From the NCBI GenBank assembly GCA_913020155.1, contig CAJWBA010000003.1, positions 59,972 to 123,971 on the forward strand: 64,000 nucleotides of DNA, written 5' to 3'. The notes beneath the pieces were generated by a model that did no database searches, was not told the DNA's origin, and saw nothing but the letters and a program-made list of their open reading frames with translations. Below are positions 53,504 through 63,355 of this stretch, piece after piece. The first letter of the stretch is position 1, and every line of letters starts with the position of its first letter. The position numbers and the translations under genes are program-made. The stretch is from an uncultured Flavobacteriales bacterium (GTDB taxonomy: Bacteria > Bacteroidota > Bacteroidia > Flavobacteriales > Flavobacteriaceae).

Positions 53504-53800
53504 ATGCACCTCTTTAAAATCATCATCATGTTTTTGCGTGACAAAGAATACCGCAACCTTTTGGGTATTAAGGTTGTCATAATCAGTATCGGTAATGTAT
53601 TTTTACCATTACAAGGAAGATTAGTTTTGGATTGATGCCGCCTATTTTTCTGTAATTACACACTACCTCAGGCTTTGGGTATTATTCTCCAGCTACAGAC
53701 CTTGGGAAGCTTCTTACCATGGGTTTATGTAATCTTAGTAGAAGTTCTTATTTTAGGGCATATCAATGCGGTTTATCAACATTATAAATTCCAGAACTAA
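53504..53800 (+). pseudogene. Two-TM potassium channel family protein, frameshifted, with a stop and a shortened selectivity filter
   Basis: Pieces in different frames: MHLFKIIIMFLRDKEYRNLLGIKVVIISIGNVF / YHYKED*FWIDAAYFSVIT / GYYSPATDLGKLLTMG / YVILVEVLILGHINAVYQHYKFQN*. Confidence 0.75.
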
Positions 53801-53848
53801 AAATAAAAAAACAATTAAAAATCGTATCATTACAAGAAAGTTGTTGAT

Positions 53849-55285
53849 ATGTCACAAAAGACTGAATCCCTATCCATTTTACAGGCACTGCTTCCAGTAG
53901 TAATACTCGTTTTTTTACTATCCTTCAACGTTACTGTTTACGGTGATGACGCATTGGGAGGATCCAATCAATTTATTCTTTTAATTGGTGCTGCAGTTGC
54001 AGCTCTTGTGGGTTTTAGAAATAAGATTCCTTACAGTCAAATGATTGAAACGGTAGGCTCAAATTTGAAATCTACTACGGGTGCACTATTAATTTTATTG
54101 TTTGTTGGCGCATTGGCAGGAACTTGGCTCTTGAGTGGAATCATCCCCGCCATGATCTACTATGGCCTCAAGGTTTTACATCCCAGCATATTTTTACCAG
54201 CTTGTATTATTATTTGTGCTATCATATCGATAGCCACTGGGAGTAGTTGGACAACCTCTGCTACAGTAGGAATTGCTCTAATTGGTATTGGTAGGGTTCT
54301 GGATATACCTGCAGGAATGGTTGCTGGAGCAGTAATTTCAGGGGCTTACTTTGGTGATAAACTTTCGCCTTTGAGCGATACTACAAACCTTGCTCCAGCT
54401 ATGGCTGGTGCCGATTTATTTACCCATATTCGGTACATGACCCTTACCACAATTCCCAGTATTAGCATAACCCTTGTCGTTTTTTTAATCTTGAGCTTTT
54501 TTCAAAATACTTCGGGGACTGCAGATACAGATGTTTTGTTGAATAGTATTAAAGATAGTTTCACAATCAATTTAGGATTATTTTTTGTTCCCATGTTGGT
54601 TGTTGTTTTGATCATTCGAAAAACACCTCCATTAGCTGCATTATTATTGGGGACGCTTTTCGGAGGAATTTTTGCTTTGATTTTTCAACCGCATATTGTT
54701 GCCCAAGTTGCTGGTGTAACTTCTTTGACATCAATTAGTGCATACAAAGGAGTTATGAATGCCATCGTCAGTGACATTTCGGTAACAACATCCAATGATT
54801 TATTGAATAATTTGTTTAGCTCTGGTGGAATGAAAGGTATGCTCGGTACCATTTGGTTGATCATTTGTGCGATGGTTTTTGGTGGAATTATGGATGCCAT
54901 CGGTGCTTTGAAAAAAATAAGTAATGCCTTGCTCAGCATGGCAAAATCTACTTTTCAACTATTCGCTGGTACAGCTGCTTCTTGTGTTGTAGTAAATTTA
55001 ACAGCTTCCGATCAATACCTTTCGATTGTTTTACCGGGGAAAATGTTTGACAAAGCTTTTGAAGAAAAAAATTTAGCCCCAGAAAATTTGAGTAGAACTC
55101 TTGAAGATTCTGGGACTGTTACTTCTGTTCTTATCCCATGGAATACCTGCGGTGCTTATCAATCTGGAGTTTTAGGAGTTGGGGTTGGAGAGTATTTTAT
55201 TTATGCGATCTTTAATTGGATCAGTCCTTTTATGACCCTAATTTATGCTTATTTTGGAATTAAAATAAGAAAAGTTAATACCTAG
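53849..55285 (+). CDS. nhaC: Na+/H+ antiporter NhaC family
   Basis: ORF 478 aa; SGAYFGDKLSPLSDTTNLAPAMAGADLFTHIRYM, LIPWNTCGAY. Confidence 0.94.
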   Translation: MSQKTESLSILQALLPVVILVFLLSFNVTVYGDDALGGSNQFILLIGAAVAALVGFRNKIPYSQMIETVGSNLKSTTGALLILLFVGALAGTWLLSGIIPAMIYYGLKVLHPSIFLPACIIICAIISIATGSSWTTSATVGIALIGIGRVLDIPAGMVAGAVISGAYFGDKLSPLSDTTNLAPAMAGADLFTHIRYMTLTTIPSISITLVVFLILSFFQNTSGTADTDVLLNSIKDSFTINLGLFFVPMLVVVLIIRKTPPLAALLLGTLFGGIFALIFQPHIVAQVAGVTSLTSISAYKGVMNAIVSDISVTTSNDLLNNLFSSGGMKGMLGTIWLIICAMVFGGIMDAIGALKKISNALLSMAKSTFQLFAGTAASCVVVNLTASDQYLSIVLPGKMFDKAFEEKNLAPENLSRTLEDSGTVTSVLIPWNTCGAYQSGVLGVGVGEYFIYAIFNWISPFMTLIYAYFGIKIRKVNT

Positions 55286-55450
55286 TATTTTTCAAATAAC
55301 TGAGAGTGTTTTTTTAACACAATCAATCTCAATCTGAACTTAAGTAGAATCATCTAAAAAACTTATTTAAAAGTATATTTATCCAATTTTTTTCTTTTCT
55401 AATCGGGTAATACAAAATTAATTTTATTGAAATTTTAAAACATAAATTGA

Positions 55451-56089
55451 ATGTCAATAGTAGGAAAATATTTCCTGGATTTAAGTGTAAACGCAATTAA
55501 CGAAATGGGTGAAACCAATCGCATTAATGTATTGGAAGAAGCAAAGAAGAACAAGAAAAAAGTTCTTTTGTTCTGGTACTAAAAAGATTTTACTTTTGTG
55601 TGTCCATCAGAGTTACATGCATTCCAAGAGGCACTACCTGAATTTGAAAAAAGAAACACCATTATTATTGGAGCTTCTTGTGATACCCCAGAAGTTCATT
55701 TTGCGTGGCTCAACACCGCTAAAGACAATGGTGGTGCTGAAAGCATTACTTTCAACCTTTTAGCAGATAGCAACCGAAACTTATCAAATACTTTAGATAT
55801 TCTTGACAGCACAAACGAGAGATATGATAAGATTACTAGTGTTCTTTTGATGGATGGAGATAATGTAACTTACAGAGCCACATACCTTATTGACGAGAAT
55901 TAAATGGTTTTCAACGAAGGTATCAACCACATGCCCCTTGGAAGAAACGTTAATGAGTTTATTCGTTTAATTGATGTATTCACTCACGTACAAGAAAAAG
56001 GTGAAGTTTGTCCAGCAAACTGGTAAGAAGGAAAAGATGCTATGAATGCAAATTGTGATGGTGTTCAAGATTATCTAAGCAATCACTAA
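55451..56089 (+). pseudogene. Peroxiredoxin (AhpC/TSA family) with three in-frame TAA codons and otherwise intact frame
   Basis: Continuous frame MSIVGKYFLDLSVNAINEMGETNRINVLEEAKKNKKKVLLFWY*KDFTFVCPSELHAFQEAL...[28 protein letters not shown]...[28 protein letters not shown]; stops at 55580, 55901, 56024. Confidence 0.88.
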
Positions 56090-56099
56090 ATTATTCCTC

Positions 56100-56413
56100 A
56101 TGTTTCAAGAAATAACAGACGATTCGCTTCAACAATTAATTGATTCAAACGATCGAGTATTAGTGGAATATTCTGCTGGATGGTGTGGTAATTGCAGGAT
56201 TATAAAACCTAAATTTAAAAAATGGCTTCAGAAAATGATACCATAGCGTTTGTAATAATTGATGCTGAAAAAAATCCTAACTCAAGAAAATTTGCTGACG
56301 TCATTAAGTTTAGGACGTTTGCATCTTTCAGAGATGGAAAATTGATTGATCAAATTCAAACCAATAAATCTGAGTCATTAAAAATATTCGTTCATGAGGC
56401 TACCGCTAATTAA
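56100..56413 (+). pseudogene. Thioredoxin family protein with a 1-nt frameshift in an A6 run
   Basis: MFQEITDDSLQQLIDSNDRVLVEYSAGWCGNCRIIKPKFKK in one frame, continues as MASENDTIAFVIIDAEKNPNSRKFADVIKFRTFASFRDGKLIDQ in the ORF at 56222; junction TTTAAAAAATGG. Confidence 0.82.
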
Positions 56414-56651
56414 ACACCTGTCGAATTTTGTTGTTAATAACGATGAAGATTATTTAATCGAAACGCTTGAAGTTTTGGAACACATTTCAGAACATTCAGG
56501 AGTAAAAGATGAAGAGATCGATGTGTTAGATGAATTGATATCTAACCTTTATGGAGCTTTGAAAGTAGACAAAGATATCAAGGCTGGCAAGAGTCAAAAA
56601 GAAGTGTTGAATGATTTTATGGAGCAAGTCCAAGGAAGTATTGATTTCTAA
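56394..56651 (+). CDS. Small conserved DUF6952-like protein downstream of the peroxiredoxin/thioredoxin pair
   Basis: ORF 85 aa MRLPLIKHLSNFVVNNDEDYLIETLEVLEHISEHSGVKDEEIDVLDELISNLYGALKV... Confidence 0.7.
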   Translation: MRLPLIKHLSNFVVNNDEDYLIETLEVLEHISEHSGVKDEEIDVLDELISNLYGALKVDKDIKAGKSQKEVLNDFMEQVQGSIDF

Positions 56652-56654
56652 TTT

Positions 56655-56680
56655 AAGCCTCCATTAATGGGGGCTTTTTT
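56655..56680 (+). terminator. Rho-independent terminator
   Basis: AAGCCTCCATTAATGGGGGCTTTTTT hairpin with T run. Confidence 0.8.
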
Positions 56681-56730
56681 AGTTTTAATTCAATCATTAT
56701 TTGTATTTTTGTTAGGAATCCATTACCGGA

Positions 56731-59067
56731 ATGACTACAAAAAAATCATCATCATCTAAAGTGCCAAAATTTTCCGATTCCTCTACAAAGAATAAGCGTA
56801 CCAGAGAGATTTTAATTGGAGGTTTTTTAATTCTCGTTGGTTTACTTTTTTTTATTGCTTTCATATCTTATTTTTTTAGCTGGGAAGAAGATCAAAGTAG
56901 TCTGAATGCTTTGGGTGATCGCTCTATAGCAAGTACAAATCTACTTTCAAAATTAGGAGCAAGCATAAGTCATTTTTTTATTTATAAGTTCTTTGGACTT
57001 GCTGCATTTATTATTGCTTATTTGATCGGTTTCACTGGCTTTACTTATTTTTTTAACACCCACAAAGAGAGACTTTTACAACAATGGACTTGGGGACTGT
57101 ATTACACACTTTGGTTCTCTCTTATGTTTGGCTTTTATTCGGACTCTTTTCCATTACTGAGTGGAGTAATGGGGTTTGAAATAACTGATTTTTTGTTTGA
57201 TTACATTGGAAATATTGGAGTTGGAATCCTCTTGATTTTTGGTAGTTTAATTTTTATTGTTTTACACTGGAGCATCACCCCAGAAGCCATAATAAATCAG
57301 TTAACATCGCTTTTTGAAAAAGAGAGCAACATAGATAAACAAGAACCCCAATTAGTTGAAGAAGTTAGTTTTGAAAATAGCAAAGTTAATTCCCCTAAAA
57401 TTACGACTGAAAAAGCTACAGAAAATGGAATCCCTTTAGAAAACCCAGTTTTGGAGGTTGAAAAAACTATTGAATCAGCAACGGAAGAAGAACTAGAAAT
57501 TGAAATCAACACTACAAACGAAGAACTTTTAGAAAATAATTTATCACAACAATTAGTTGAAAAATATGGTTCATATGATCCTACTTTGGAATTGAGTAAA
57601 TATGTTTTTCCAACGCTAGATTTACTCAAAGACTACGGAGATGGAAGCATATTCATCAACCAAGAAGAATTAGAGGCTAACAAAATTAAAATTGTTGAAA
57701 CTCTAAAGAATTACAAAATTGTGATTGCTCAAATCAAGGCGAATATTGGCCCCACAGTCACTCTTTATGAAATTGTTCCAGCAGCTGGAATTCGCATTTC
57801 AAAAATTAAAAATTTAGAAGATGATATTGCCCTTTCATTATCGGCACTAGGAATTCGTATTATTGCCCCCATTCCAGGTAAAGGTACAATTGGAATTGAA
57901 GTTCCAAATCAGAAACCTAGTATTGTTTCTATGCGTTCTGTAATTGCCTCACAGAAATTTCAAAATGCTCAAATGGAGCTTCCCATTGCTTTAGGAAAAA
58001 CCATTAGTAACGAAACTTTTGTAGTAGACTTAGCAAAAATGCCCCATCTGCTTATGGCTGGAGCCACTGGACAAGGAAAGTCCGTTGGACTGAATGCTGT
58101 ATTGACGTCTCTCCTGTACAAAAAACATCCTGCTGAAGTAAAGTTTGTTTTGGTTGACCCAAAGAAAGTTGAGCTTAATATTTACAACAAAATAGAACGT
58201 CATTATTTGGCAAAACTACCTGATTCTGAAGATTCCATAATAACAGACAACACCAAAGTAATTCATACCTTAAATTCGTTATGCATAGAAATGGACAATC
58301 GCTACGAATTGCTAAAAAACGGTATGTGTCGAAATCTGAAAGAATATAACACCAAATTTAAAGCTCGGAAATTGAATCCGGATGATGGACATTGTTTTTT
58401 GCCTTACATTATTTTGGTGGTCGATGAATTTGCTGATTTGATAATGACAGCAGGGAAAGAAGTTGAGACCCCCATCGCTCGATTAGCTCAGTTGGCTCGT
58501 GCCATTGGTATTCATTTGATTATTGCTACACAACGTCCCTCAGTAAATGTAATTACTGGTATCATTAAAGCTAATTTCCCAGCTCGAATAGCATTTCGTG
58601 TAACTTCCAAAATTGATTCTAGAACAATCTTAGATAACGGGGGGGCTGATCAACTTATTGGTCGTGGAGACATGCTTTATACTCAAGGGAATGATCTCAC
58701 TCGAATTCAATGTGCATTTGTAGATACTCCTGAAGTTGAAAAAGTAGTTGAGTTTATTGGTGGACAGAAAGCTTATGCACAAGCCCACTTACTTCCTGAA
58801 TTTGCAGGTGAGGAGTCTTCCTCACTAGACATCGACATCAATGATCGTGATGCTTTATTTAGGGATGCAGCAGAAGTTATTGTTAATGCCCAACAAGGTT
58901 CGGCATCATTACTTCAACGAAAATTAAAACTGGGCTACAATAGAGCTGGAAGAATAATCGATCAGATGGAAGCTGCTGGAATTGTTGGCCCATTTGAAGG
59001 CAGCAAAGCTAGACAGGTTTTGATTCCTGATTTAAATTCTTTGGAACAATTATTGAATAATGAATAA
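56731..59067 (+). CDS. ftsK: DNA translocase FtsK/SpoIIIE
   Basis: ORF 778 aa; N-terminal TM segments, LMAGATGQGKSVGLNAVLTSLLYK Walker A, C-terminal gamma/winged helix. Confidence 0.96.
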   Translation: MTTKKSSSSKVPKFSDSSTKNKRTREILIGGFLILVGLLFFIAFISYFFSWEEDQSSLNALGDRSIASTNLLSKLGASISHFFIYKFFGLAAFIIAYLIGFTGFTYFFNTHKERLLQQWTWGLYYTLWFSLMFGFYSDSFPLLSGVMGFEITDFLFDYIGNIGVGILLIFGSLIFIVLHWSITPEAIINQLTSLFEKESNIDKQEPQLVEEVSFENSKVNSPKITTEKATENGIPLENPVLEVEKTIESATEEELEIEINTTNEELLENNLSQQLVEKYGSYDPTLELSKYVFPTLDLLKDYGDGSIFINQEELEANKIKIVETLKNYKIVIAQIKANIGPTVTLYEIVPAAGIRISKIKNLEDDIALSLSALGIRIIAPIPGKGTIGIEVPNQKPSIVSMRSVIASQKFQNAQMELPIALGKTISNETFVVDLAKMPHLLMAGATGQGKSVGLNAVLTSLLYKKHPAEVKFVLVDPKKVELNIYNKIERHYLAKLPDSEDSIITDNTKVIHTLNSLCIEMDNRYELLKNGMCRNLKEYNTKFKARKLNPDDGHCFLPYIILVVDEFADLIMTAGKEVETPIARLAQLARAIGIHLIIATQRPSVNVITGIIKANFPARIAFRVTSKIDSRTILDNGGADQLIGRGDMLYTQGNDLTRIQCAFVDTPEVEKVVEFIGGQKAYAQAHLLPEFAGEESSSLDIDINDRDALFRDAAEVIVNAQQGSASLLQRKLKLGYNRAGRIIDQMEAAGIVGPFEGSKARQVLIPDLNSLEQLLNNE

Positions 59068-59713
59068 TGTAAAACAACAGCTCATGCGCTTTTTTATAAT
59101 TTTATTTGGATCAACTTCTCTCCTTTTTGCTCAAGGAGCTGAGCAAGCCAAATATTTACTTGAACAAGTATCAAATAAAATTGAAAACCAAAAAAACATC
59201 CGTTTTGAGTTTCAGTATGTTTTAGAAAATAAAGAGGAACAAATTCGCCAGGAAACACAGGGTAAAGTTACCCTAGCAGGCGATCAGTACAAATTAGATT
59301 TTTTAGAAGTCATTCAGATTTTTGATGGAGATAAAATCTACACCATCGTTCCAGAAAATGAGGAAATTACCGTGAGTTCCCCAGAAGAAAGTGAGGATAT
59401 TAATTTAAACCCTACCCAGCTTTTAAACTTTTACAAGGAAGGTTATGACTATCAGTGGGACATTTCTCAACGTGTAATGGGAAGAAATATTCAATTTGTA
59501 AAACTTATCCCGTCGGAGGAGAATCCAGATATAAAATATCTTTTGTTAGGAATTGATGTTGATCAAAATACCATTTATAAATTAATTGAAATTGGAAATA
59601 GTAAAACGATAACAACACTTATCATTAAAAATCAAGAGGAAAACATTTCACTCCCACCGGGGTTCTTTAAATTTAACGAAGATAACTACCCAAACTACTA
59701 CATAAATAAATAA
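59060..59713 (+). CDS. Outer-membrane lipoprotein carrier LolA-like protein
   Basis: ORF 217 aa with signal peptide; KNIRFEFQYVLENKEEQIRQETQGKVTLAGDQYKLDFLEVIQIFDGDKIYT. Confidence 0.85.
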   Translation: MNNVKQQLMRFFIILFGSTSLLFAQGAEQAKYLLEQVSNKIENQKNIRFEFQYVLENKEEQIRQETQGKVTLAGDQYKLDFLEVIQIFDGDKIYTIVPENEEITVSSPEESEDINLNPTQLLNFYKEGYDYQWDISQRVMGRNIQFVKLIPSEENPDIKYLLLGIDVDQNTIYKLIEIGNSKTITTLIIKNQEENISLPPGFFKFNEDNYPNYYINK

Positions 59714-59717
59714 ATAA

Positions 59718-61193
59718 TTGATGAAAATTCTGGATCGTTACATCTTGGTTTCTTACATTCAACGATTGTTGAGTGTTTTTATCATCTTGATGCTGATTTT
59801 TATCATTCAAACGATTTGGTTATTTATTGATGAGTTTGCTGGAAAAGGTATCGACATTGGTACTATCTTGAAATTTTTACTCTACTATTCGCCAAAACTT
59901 GTTCCCTTAGTTCTCCCCCTTTCTGTTCTGTTGGCTTCAATAATGACTTATGGAACGTTTGCTGAGAATTATGAATTTGCAGCGATGAAATCAACGGGGA
60001 TTTCGTTGCAAAGAGCAATGCTGAGTTTGGTTTTTTTTCATTTTTTTTTAGGTATTGGAAGCTTTTATTTTACAAATTACATCATGCCTTTTGCAGAAGT
60101 TAAATCTTTTAATCTACGAAGAAATCTTGCCAAATTAAAGCCTGCTCTTGCCATAACTGAAGGGGTGTTCAATGACTTAGGGCAAATGAATATTAAGGTG
60201 GATGAAAAATATGGAGATGAAGATCGTTTATTAAGGGACATAATAATTCATGAAAAAATACCCAATCAAAAAAATAATATAGTTATTAAAGCAGCCACTG
60301 GAGAGTTAAAAAGTGTGGTAATCGGGGATCAACTTCAATTGTGGCTTTTTAGTGGAAATCGATACGAAGAGGTTACTCCAGAAAAATCTGAAGACAAAAG
60401 AAGGATTCCGCACAGCAAAGTGAAATTTGAAAAATACATCATGAATATTGATTTATCTGAATTCAATAATATTGATCTTTCTGAGGAAATTTATAAGACT
60501 ACATTTCGAATGCAAAAAGTAGATCAATTGAATGAAAGCATAGATTCTTTGGAGATTAAATACAATAGAATTCGTGAGCTGTTCGCAGAAAATTTTAGGA
60601 AAATCAATGGATCTGACGTACTCAAAAATATTGAAGTGGAAGATGTTTTATACGATTCAATTTTTAAAGAATTAAGAAACCCATTGAGTTTAATCACAAA
60701 CGAACGCTATTACAGACACAAACTAGTGATTCAAACAGCATTAATGAATACAAAGGGTATTCTTAGAAATATTGAAGGAAAGAAAAAGAATTTTTTTATT
60801 CAACAAAAACTGATTAACCTTCACAAAAGTTCATTCCACGATAAATACACTTTAGGTTTTGGGGTGTTTTTTTTATTCTTGGTTGGAGCAGCTTTGGGTG
60901 CAATCATTCGAAAAGGAGGCTTGGGCTTACCTGTGGTATTGGCTATTTTAATTTTTCTGTCCTACCACTACATCGGATTGTTTGGGAAAAATGCAGCAGA
61001 AGACAGTAGCATCAGTCCTTTTATTGGAAGTTGGGTTTCGGTCTTGATTATTGGACTACTCGCACTTTATTTAACTAAACAAGCCTCACGAGATAGAGGA
61101 ATTACTAACCTAGACCGAATAATAATTCCACTCCGAAAAATAAGTGATCAATTTAAAAAATTTAAAAACAAAGCAACTCATGCCAAAAAATAA
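59718..61193 (+). CDS. LptF/LptG family permease (YjgP/YjgQ)
   Basis: ORF 491 aa; KILDRYILVSYIQRLLSVFIILMLIFIIQTIWLFIDEFAGKG. Confidence 0.92.
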   Translation: MMKILDRYILVSYIQRLLSVFIILMLIFIIQTIWLFIDEFAGKGIDIGTILKFLLYYSPKLVPLVLPLSVLLASIMTYGTFAENYEFAAMKSTGISLQRAMLSLVFFHFFLGIGSFYFTNYIMPFAEVKSFNLRRNLAKLKPALAITEGVFNDLGQMNIKVDEKYGDEDRLLRDIIIHEKIPNQKNNIVIKAATGELKSVVIGDQLQLWLFSGNRYEEVTPEKSEDKRRIPHSKVKFEKYIMNIDLSEFNNIDLSEEIYKTTFRMQKVDQLNESIDSLEIKYNRIRELFAENFRKINGSDVLKNIEVEDVLYDSIFKELRNPLSLITNERYYRHKLVIQTALMNTKGILRNIEGKKKNFFIQQKLINLHKSSFHDKYTLGFGVFFLFLVGAALGAIIRKGGLGLPVVLAILIFLSYHYIGLFGKNAAEDSSISPFIGSWVSVLIIGLLALYLTKQASRDRGITNLDRIIIPLRKISDQFKKFKNKATHAKK

Positions 61194-62331
61194 ATTAGAC
61201 AAAATATCAGATGCTATCAAAGCTATAAAAAATGGTAAAATTATTATTGTTGTTGATGATGATAACCGAGAGAATGAAGGTGACTTTATAGCAGCTGCTG
61301 AAAAAATTACTCCAGAAATGATAAACTTTATGGCAACTCATGGCAGAGGTTTGATTTGCGCCCCACTGACAGAAAAACGTTGTGATGAATTGAATTTGCA
61401 TCGGATGGTTGACAATAATACGGATCCTCTGGAAACCGCTTTTACTGTTTCGATTGATTTAAAAGGAAATGGAGTTACCACTGGAATTTCTGCGAGCGAC
61501 CGAGCTAAAACGGTTAAAGCATTGGTAGATAATTCTACTCAAGCTCACCAACTTTCTAGACCTGGGCATATTTTTCCGTTAATAGCTAAAGAAGGCGGTG
61601 TACTAAGAAGAACAGGACACACAGAAGCCGCAATAGACTTTGCGCGACTTTCTGGAATGAAACCGGCTGGAGTTATTGTGGAAATCATGAATGAGGATGG
61701 AACTATGGCTCGACTACCTCAGTTGCTCAAGGTTGCAGAAAAATTTGATCTTAAACTGGTATCCATCGAAGATTTAGTTTCTTATCGAATGCAACACGAT
61801 AGCCTTATTTTGAAACGTGCAGATGCAGAGATTCAAACTCGTTTTGGGGAATTTCGTTTAAGAGCTTATCAACAAACCACCAACAGTCAAGTCCATGTTG
61901 CTTTGACCAAAGGTAGTTGGAAAGAGAAGGATTCTGTTTTGACTCGAATCAATTCTTCGCAAATAAACAATGATATTTTAAGTATGTTGGCTGGATCAAA
62001 CGATAAAGGAAAAAACTACTTACAATCCTATTTGGATGACATTTTCAACTTAATTAATACCGAGGGCAAAGGGGCGATTTTATTTATCAATCAAGCCCAA
62101 CAGTCCGAAAACTTATTGGCCCGGATAAATGAACTGACCTCCTTACAATTAAAAGGTGAACTTCATAAAGTTCCGCCCATGAAAATGGATTACAAAGATT
62201 TTGGTATTGGGGCCCAAATACTTCACGATTTGAGAATTAATAAACTTAAAGTCATCAGTAATTCAAATCAAGGCCCTCGTGTTGGGATCACAGGGTATGG
62301 CCTTGAAATTGTTGAGTATGTAAAATATTGA
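61180..62331 (+). CDS. ribB: 3,4-dihydroxy-2-butanone-4-phosphate synthase with degenerate C-terminal GTP cyclohydrolase II-like domain
   Basis: ORF track 61144..62331, better start [44 protein letters not shown]-terminal half lacks the GCHII zinc cysteines. Confidence 0.92.
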   Translation: MPKNKLDKISDAIKAIKNGKIIIVVDDDNRENEGDFIAAAEKITPEMINFMATHGRGLICAPLTEKRCDELNLHRMVDNNTDPLETAFTVSIDLKGNGVTTGISASDRAKTVKALVDNSTQAHQLSRPGHIFPLIAKEGGVLRRTGHTEAAIDFARLSGMKPAGVIVEIMNEDGTMARLPQLLKVAEKFDLKLVSIEDLVSYRMQHDSLILKRADAEIQTRFGEFRLRAYQQTTNSQVHVALTKGSWKEKDSVLTRINSSQINNDILSMLAGSNDKGKNYLQSYLDDIFNLINTEGKGAILFINQAQQSENLLARINELTSLQLKGELHKVPPMKMDYKDFGIGAQILHDLRINKLKVISNSNQGPRVGITGYGLEIVEYVKY

Positions 62332-62332
62332 T

Positions 62333-63085
62333 TTAAAAAAACCAAAGTTTTACAGACATCAAACTAACCATGATAATCATTGCGATTTTTATGACCCCTT
62401 CACCCCTATCAACAGACCAGCGACTGGACCACCAAGCACCTAGAGAAGTTCCTAGTCCCAATACCAAGCCTATTATCCAATCAACTGTTCCGTTGTAAGC
62501 AAATACAACTAAAGCTCCTGCGGTGTAAATAAAGACGATAGAAACCTTTGTTGAATTTGTTTTGATCAACATCAAACGGTTAATATTATTCAAAAAAAGG
62601 ATGATCACAAAACCAATACCGGCATTGATAAATCCTCCATAAATTCCAATTAGAAAAAATCCAACAGTTGCATAAAAAAGATATTTACCTGTTAACCGTT
62701 CCGGTAAATTCAGAGATTTAGTTTTGGGTTTAAAAGCAATAATTGCGACAACAATTAGCATTACTATAGCCAATACTTTATTAAAAATAGCTCCACTAAT
62801 ATCAACAGCAATTTGAGCGCCTATGAGTGAACCGACAAGGGCAGAAACTCCTAAATACAGATTGAAAGGGAAATTAGAAACTCCCTTGGAATGATATCCT
62901 GCGGTTCCTACAAAAGCTTGAAAAACAATTCCAATTCGATTGGTTGCATTCGCTACATTGGGAGGAAGACCCATGAAAATCAAAATAGGGAGGGTCAATA
63001 AAGATCCGCCACCAGCCAATGTATTAATTGCTCCAGCTAATATTCCAACGAGTATCAGGAATCCATATTGAACTAAATCACCCAT
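62333..63085 (-). CDS. TSUP family (TauE/SafE) permease
   Basis: ORF 250 aa; GILAGAINTLAGGGSLLTLPILIFMGLPPNVANATNRIGI. Confidence 0.92.
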   Translation of the reverse strand: MGDLVQYGFLILVGILAGAINTLAGGGSLLTLPILIFMGLPPNVANATNRIGIVFQAFVGTAGYHSKGVSNFPFNLYLGVSALVGSLIGAQIAVDISGAIFNKVLAIVMLIVVAIIAFKPKTKSLNLPERLTGKYLFYATVGFFLIGIYGGFINAGIGFVIILFLNNINRLMLIKTNSTKVSIVFIYTAGALVVFAYNGTVDWIIGLVLGLGTSLGAWWSSRWSVDRGEGVIKIAMIIMVSLMSVKLWFF

Positions 63086-63192
63086 AAATTATCTTTTAAA
63101 TGAAGATATCTATTTTAAAAACAAAAAATATGAATTTATCGTTTTAAAACATTTTATTAGTTAGAAAAGGAATGTATATTTGCAACCGCATT

Positions 63193-63277
63193 GGAGAAAT
63201 GGCAGAGTGGTCGAATGCACTAGTCTTGAAAACTAGCGAGGGTCACACCTCCGGGGGTTCGAATCCCTCTTTCTCCG
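63193..63277 (+). tRNA. tRNA-Ser (anticodon TGA)
   Basis: Acceptor GGAGAAA/TTTCTCC, D-arm GCAGAGTGGTCGAATGC, anticodon loop CTTGAAA, long variable arm, T-loop GGTTCGAATCC. Confidence 0.96.
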
Positions 63278-63290
63278 CATAATATCCTTT

Positions 63291-63323
63291 AAACCCCTGC
63301 TATCAATAGGGGTTTATTTTTTT
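63291..63323 (+). terminator. Hairpin terminator after tRNA-Ser
   Basis: AAACCCCT...AGGGGTTT followed by ATTTTTTT. Confidence 0.75.
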
Positions 63324-63342
63324 GGTGTCCGTTTTGGTGTCC
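63320..63342. repeat. Tandem direct repeat TTTTGGTGTCC x2 immediately downstream of tRNA-Ser; possible attachment-site-like sequence
   Basis: TTTTGGTGTCC at 63320-63330 and 63332-63342. Confidence 0.5.
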
Positions 63343-63355
63343 CTTCAGCTAAAAG

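Noticed and set aside
55580-56026. Stop-codon reassignment (TAA as sense) as explanation for the peroxiredoxin stops
   Set aside because: TAA terminates many other intact genes in the window and the three TAAs stand at positions expected to hold different amino acids
56214-56224. Programmed -1 ribosomal frameshift site in the thioredoxin gene
   Set aside because: In-frame codons are TTT AAA AAA TGG, which is not a proper X XXY YYZ heptamer, and no downstream stimulatory structure is evident; simple homopolymer indel preferred
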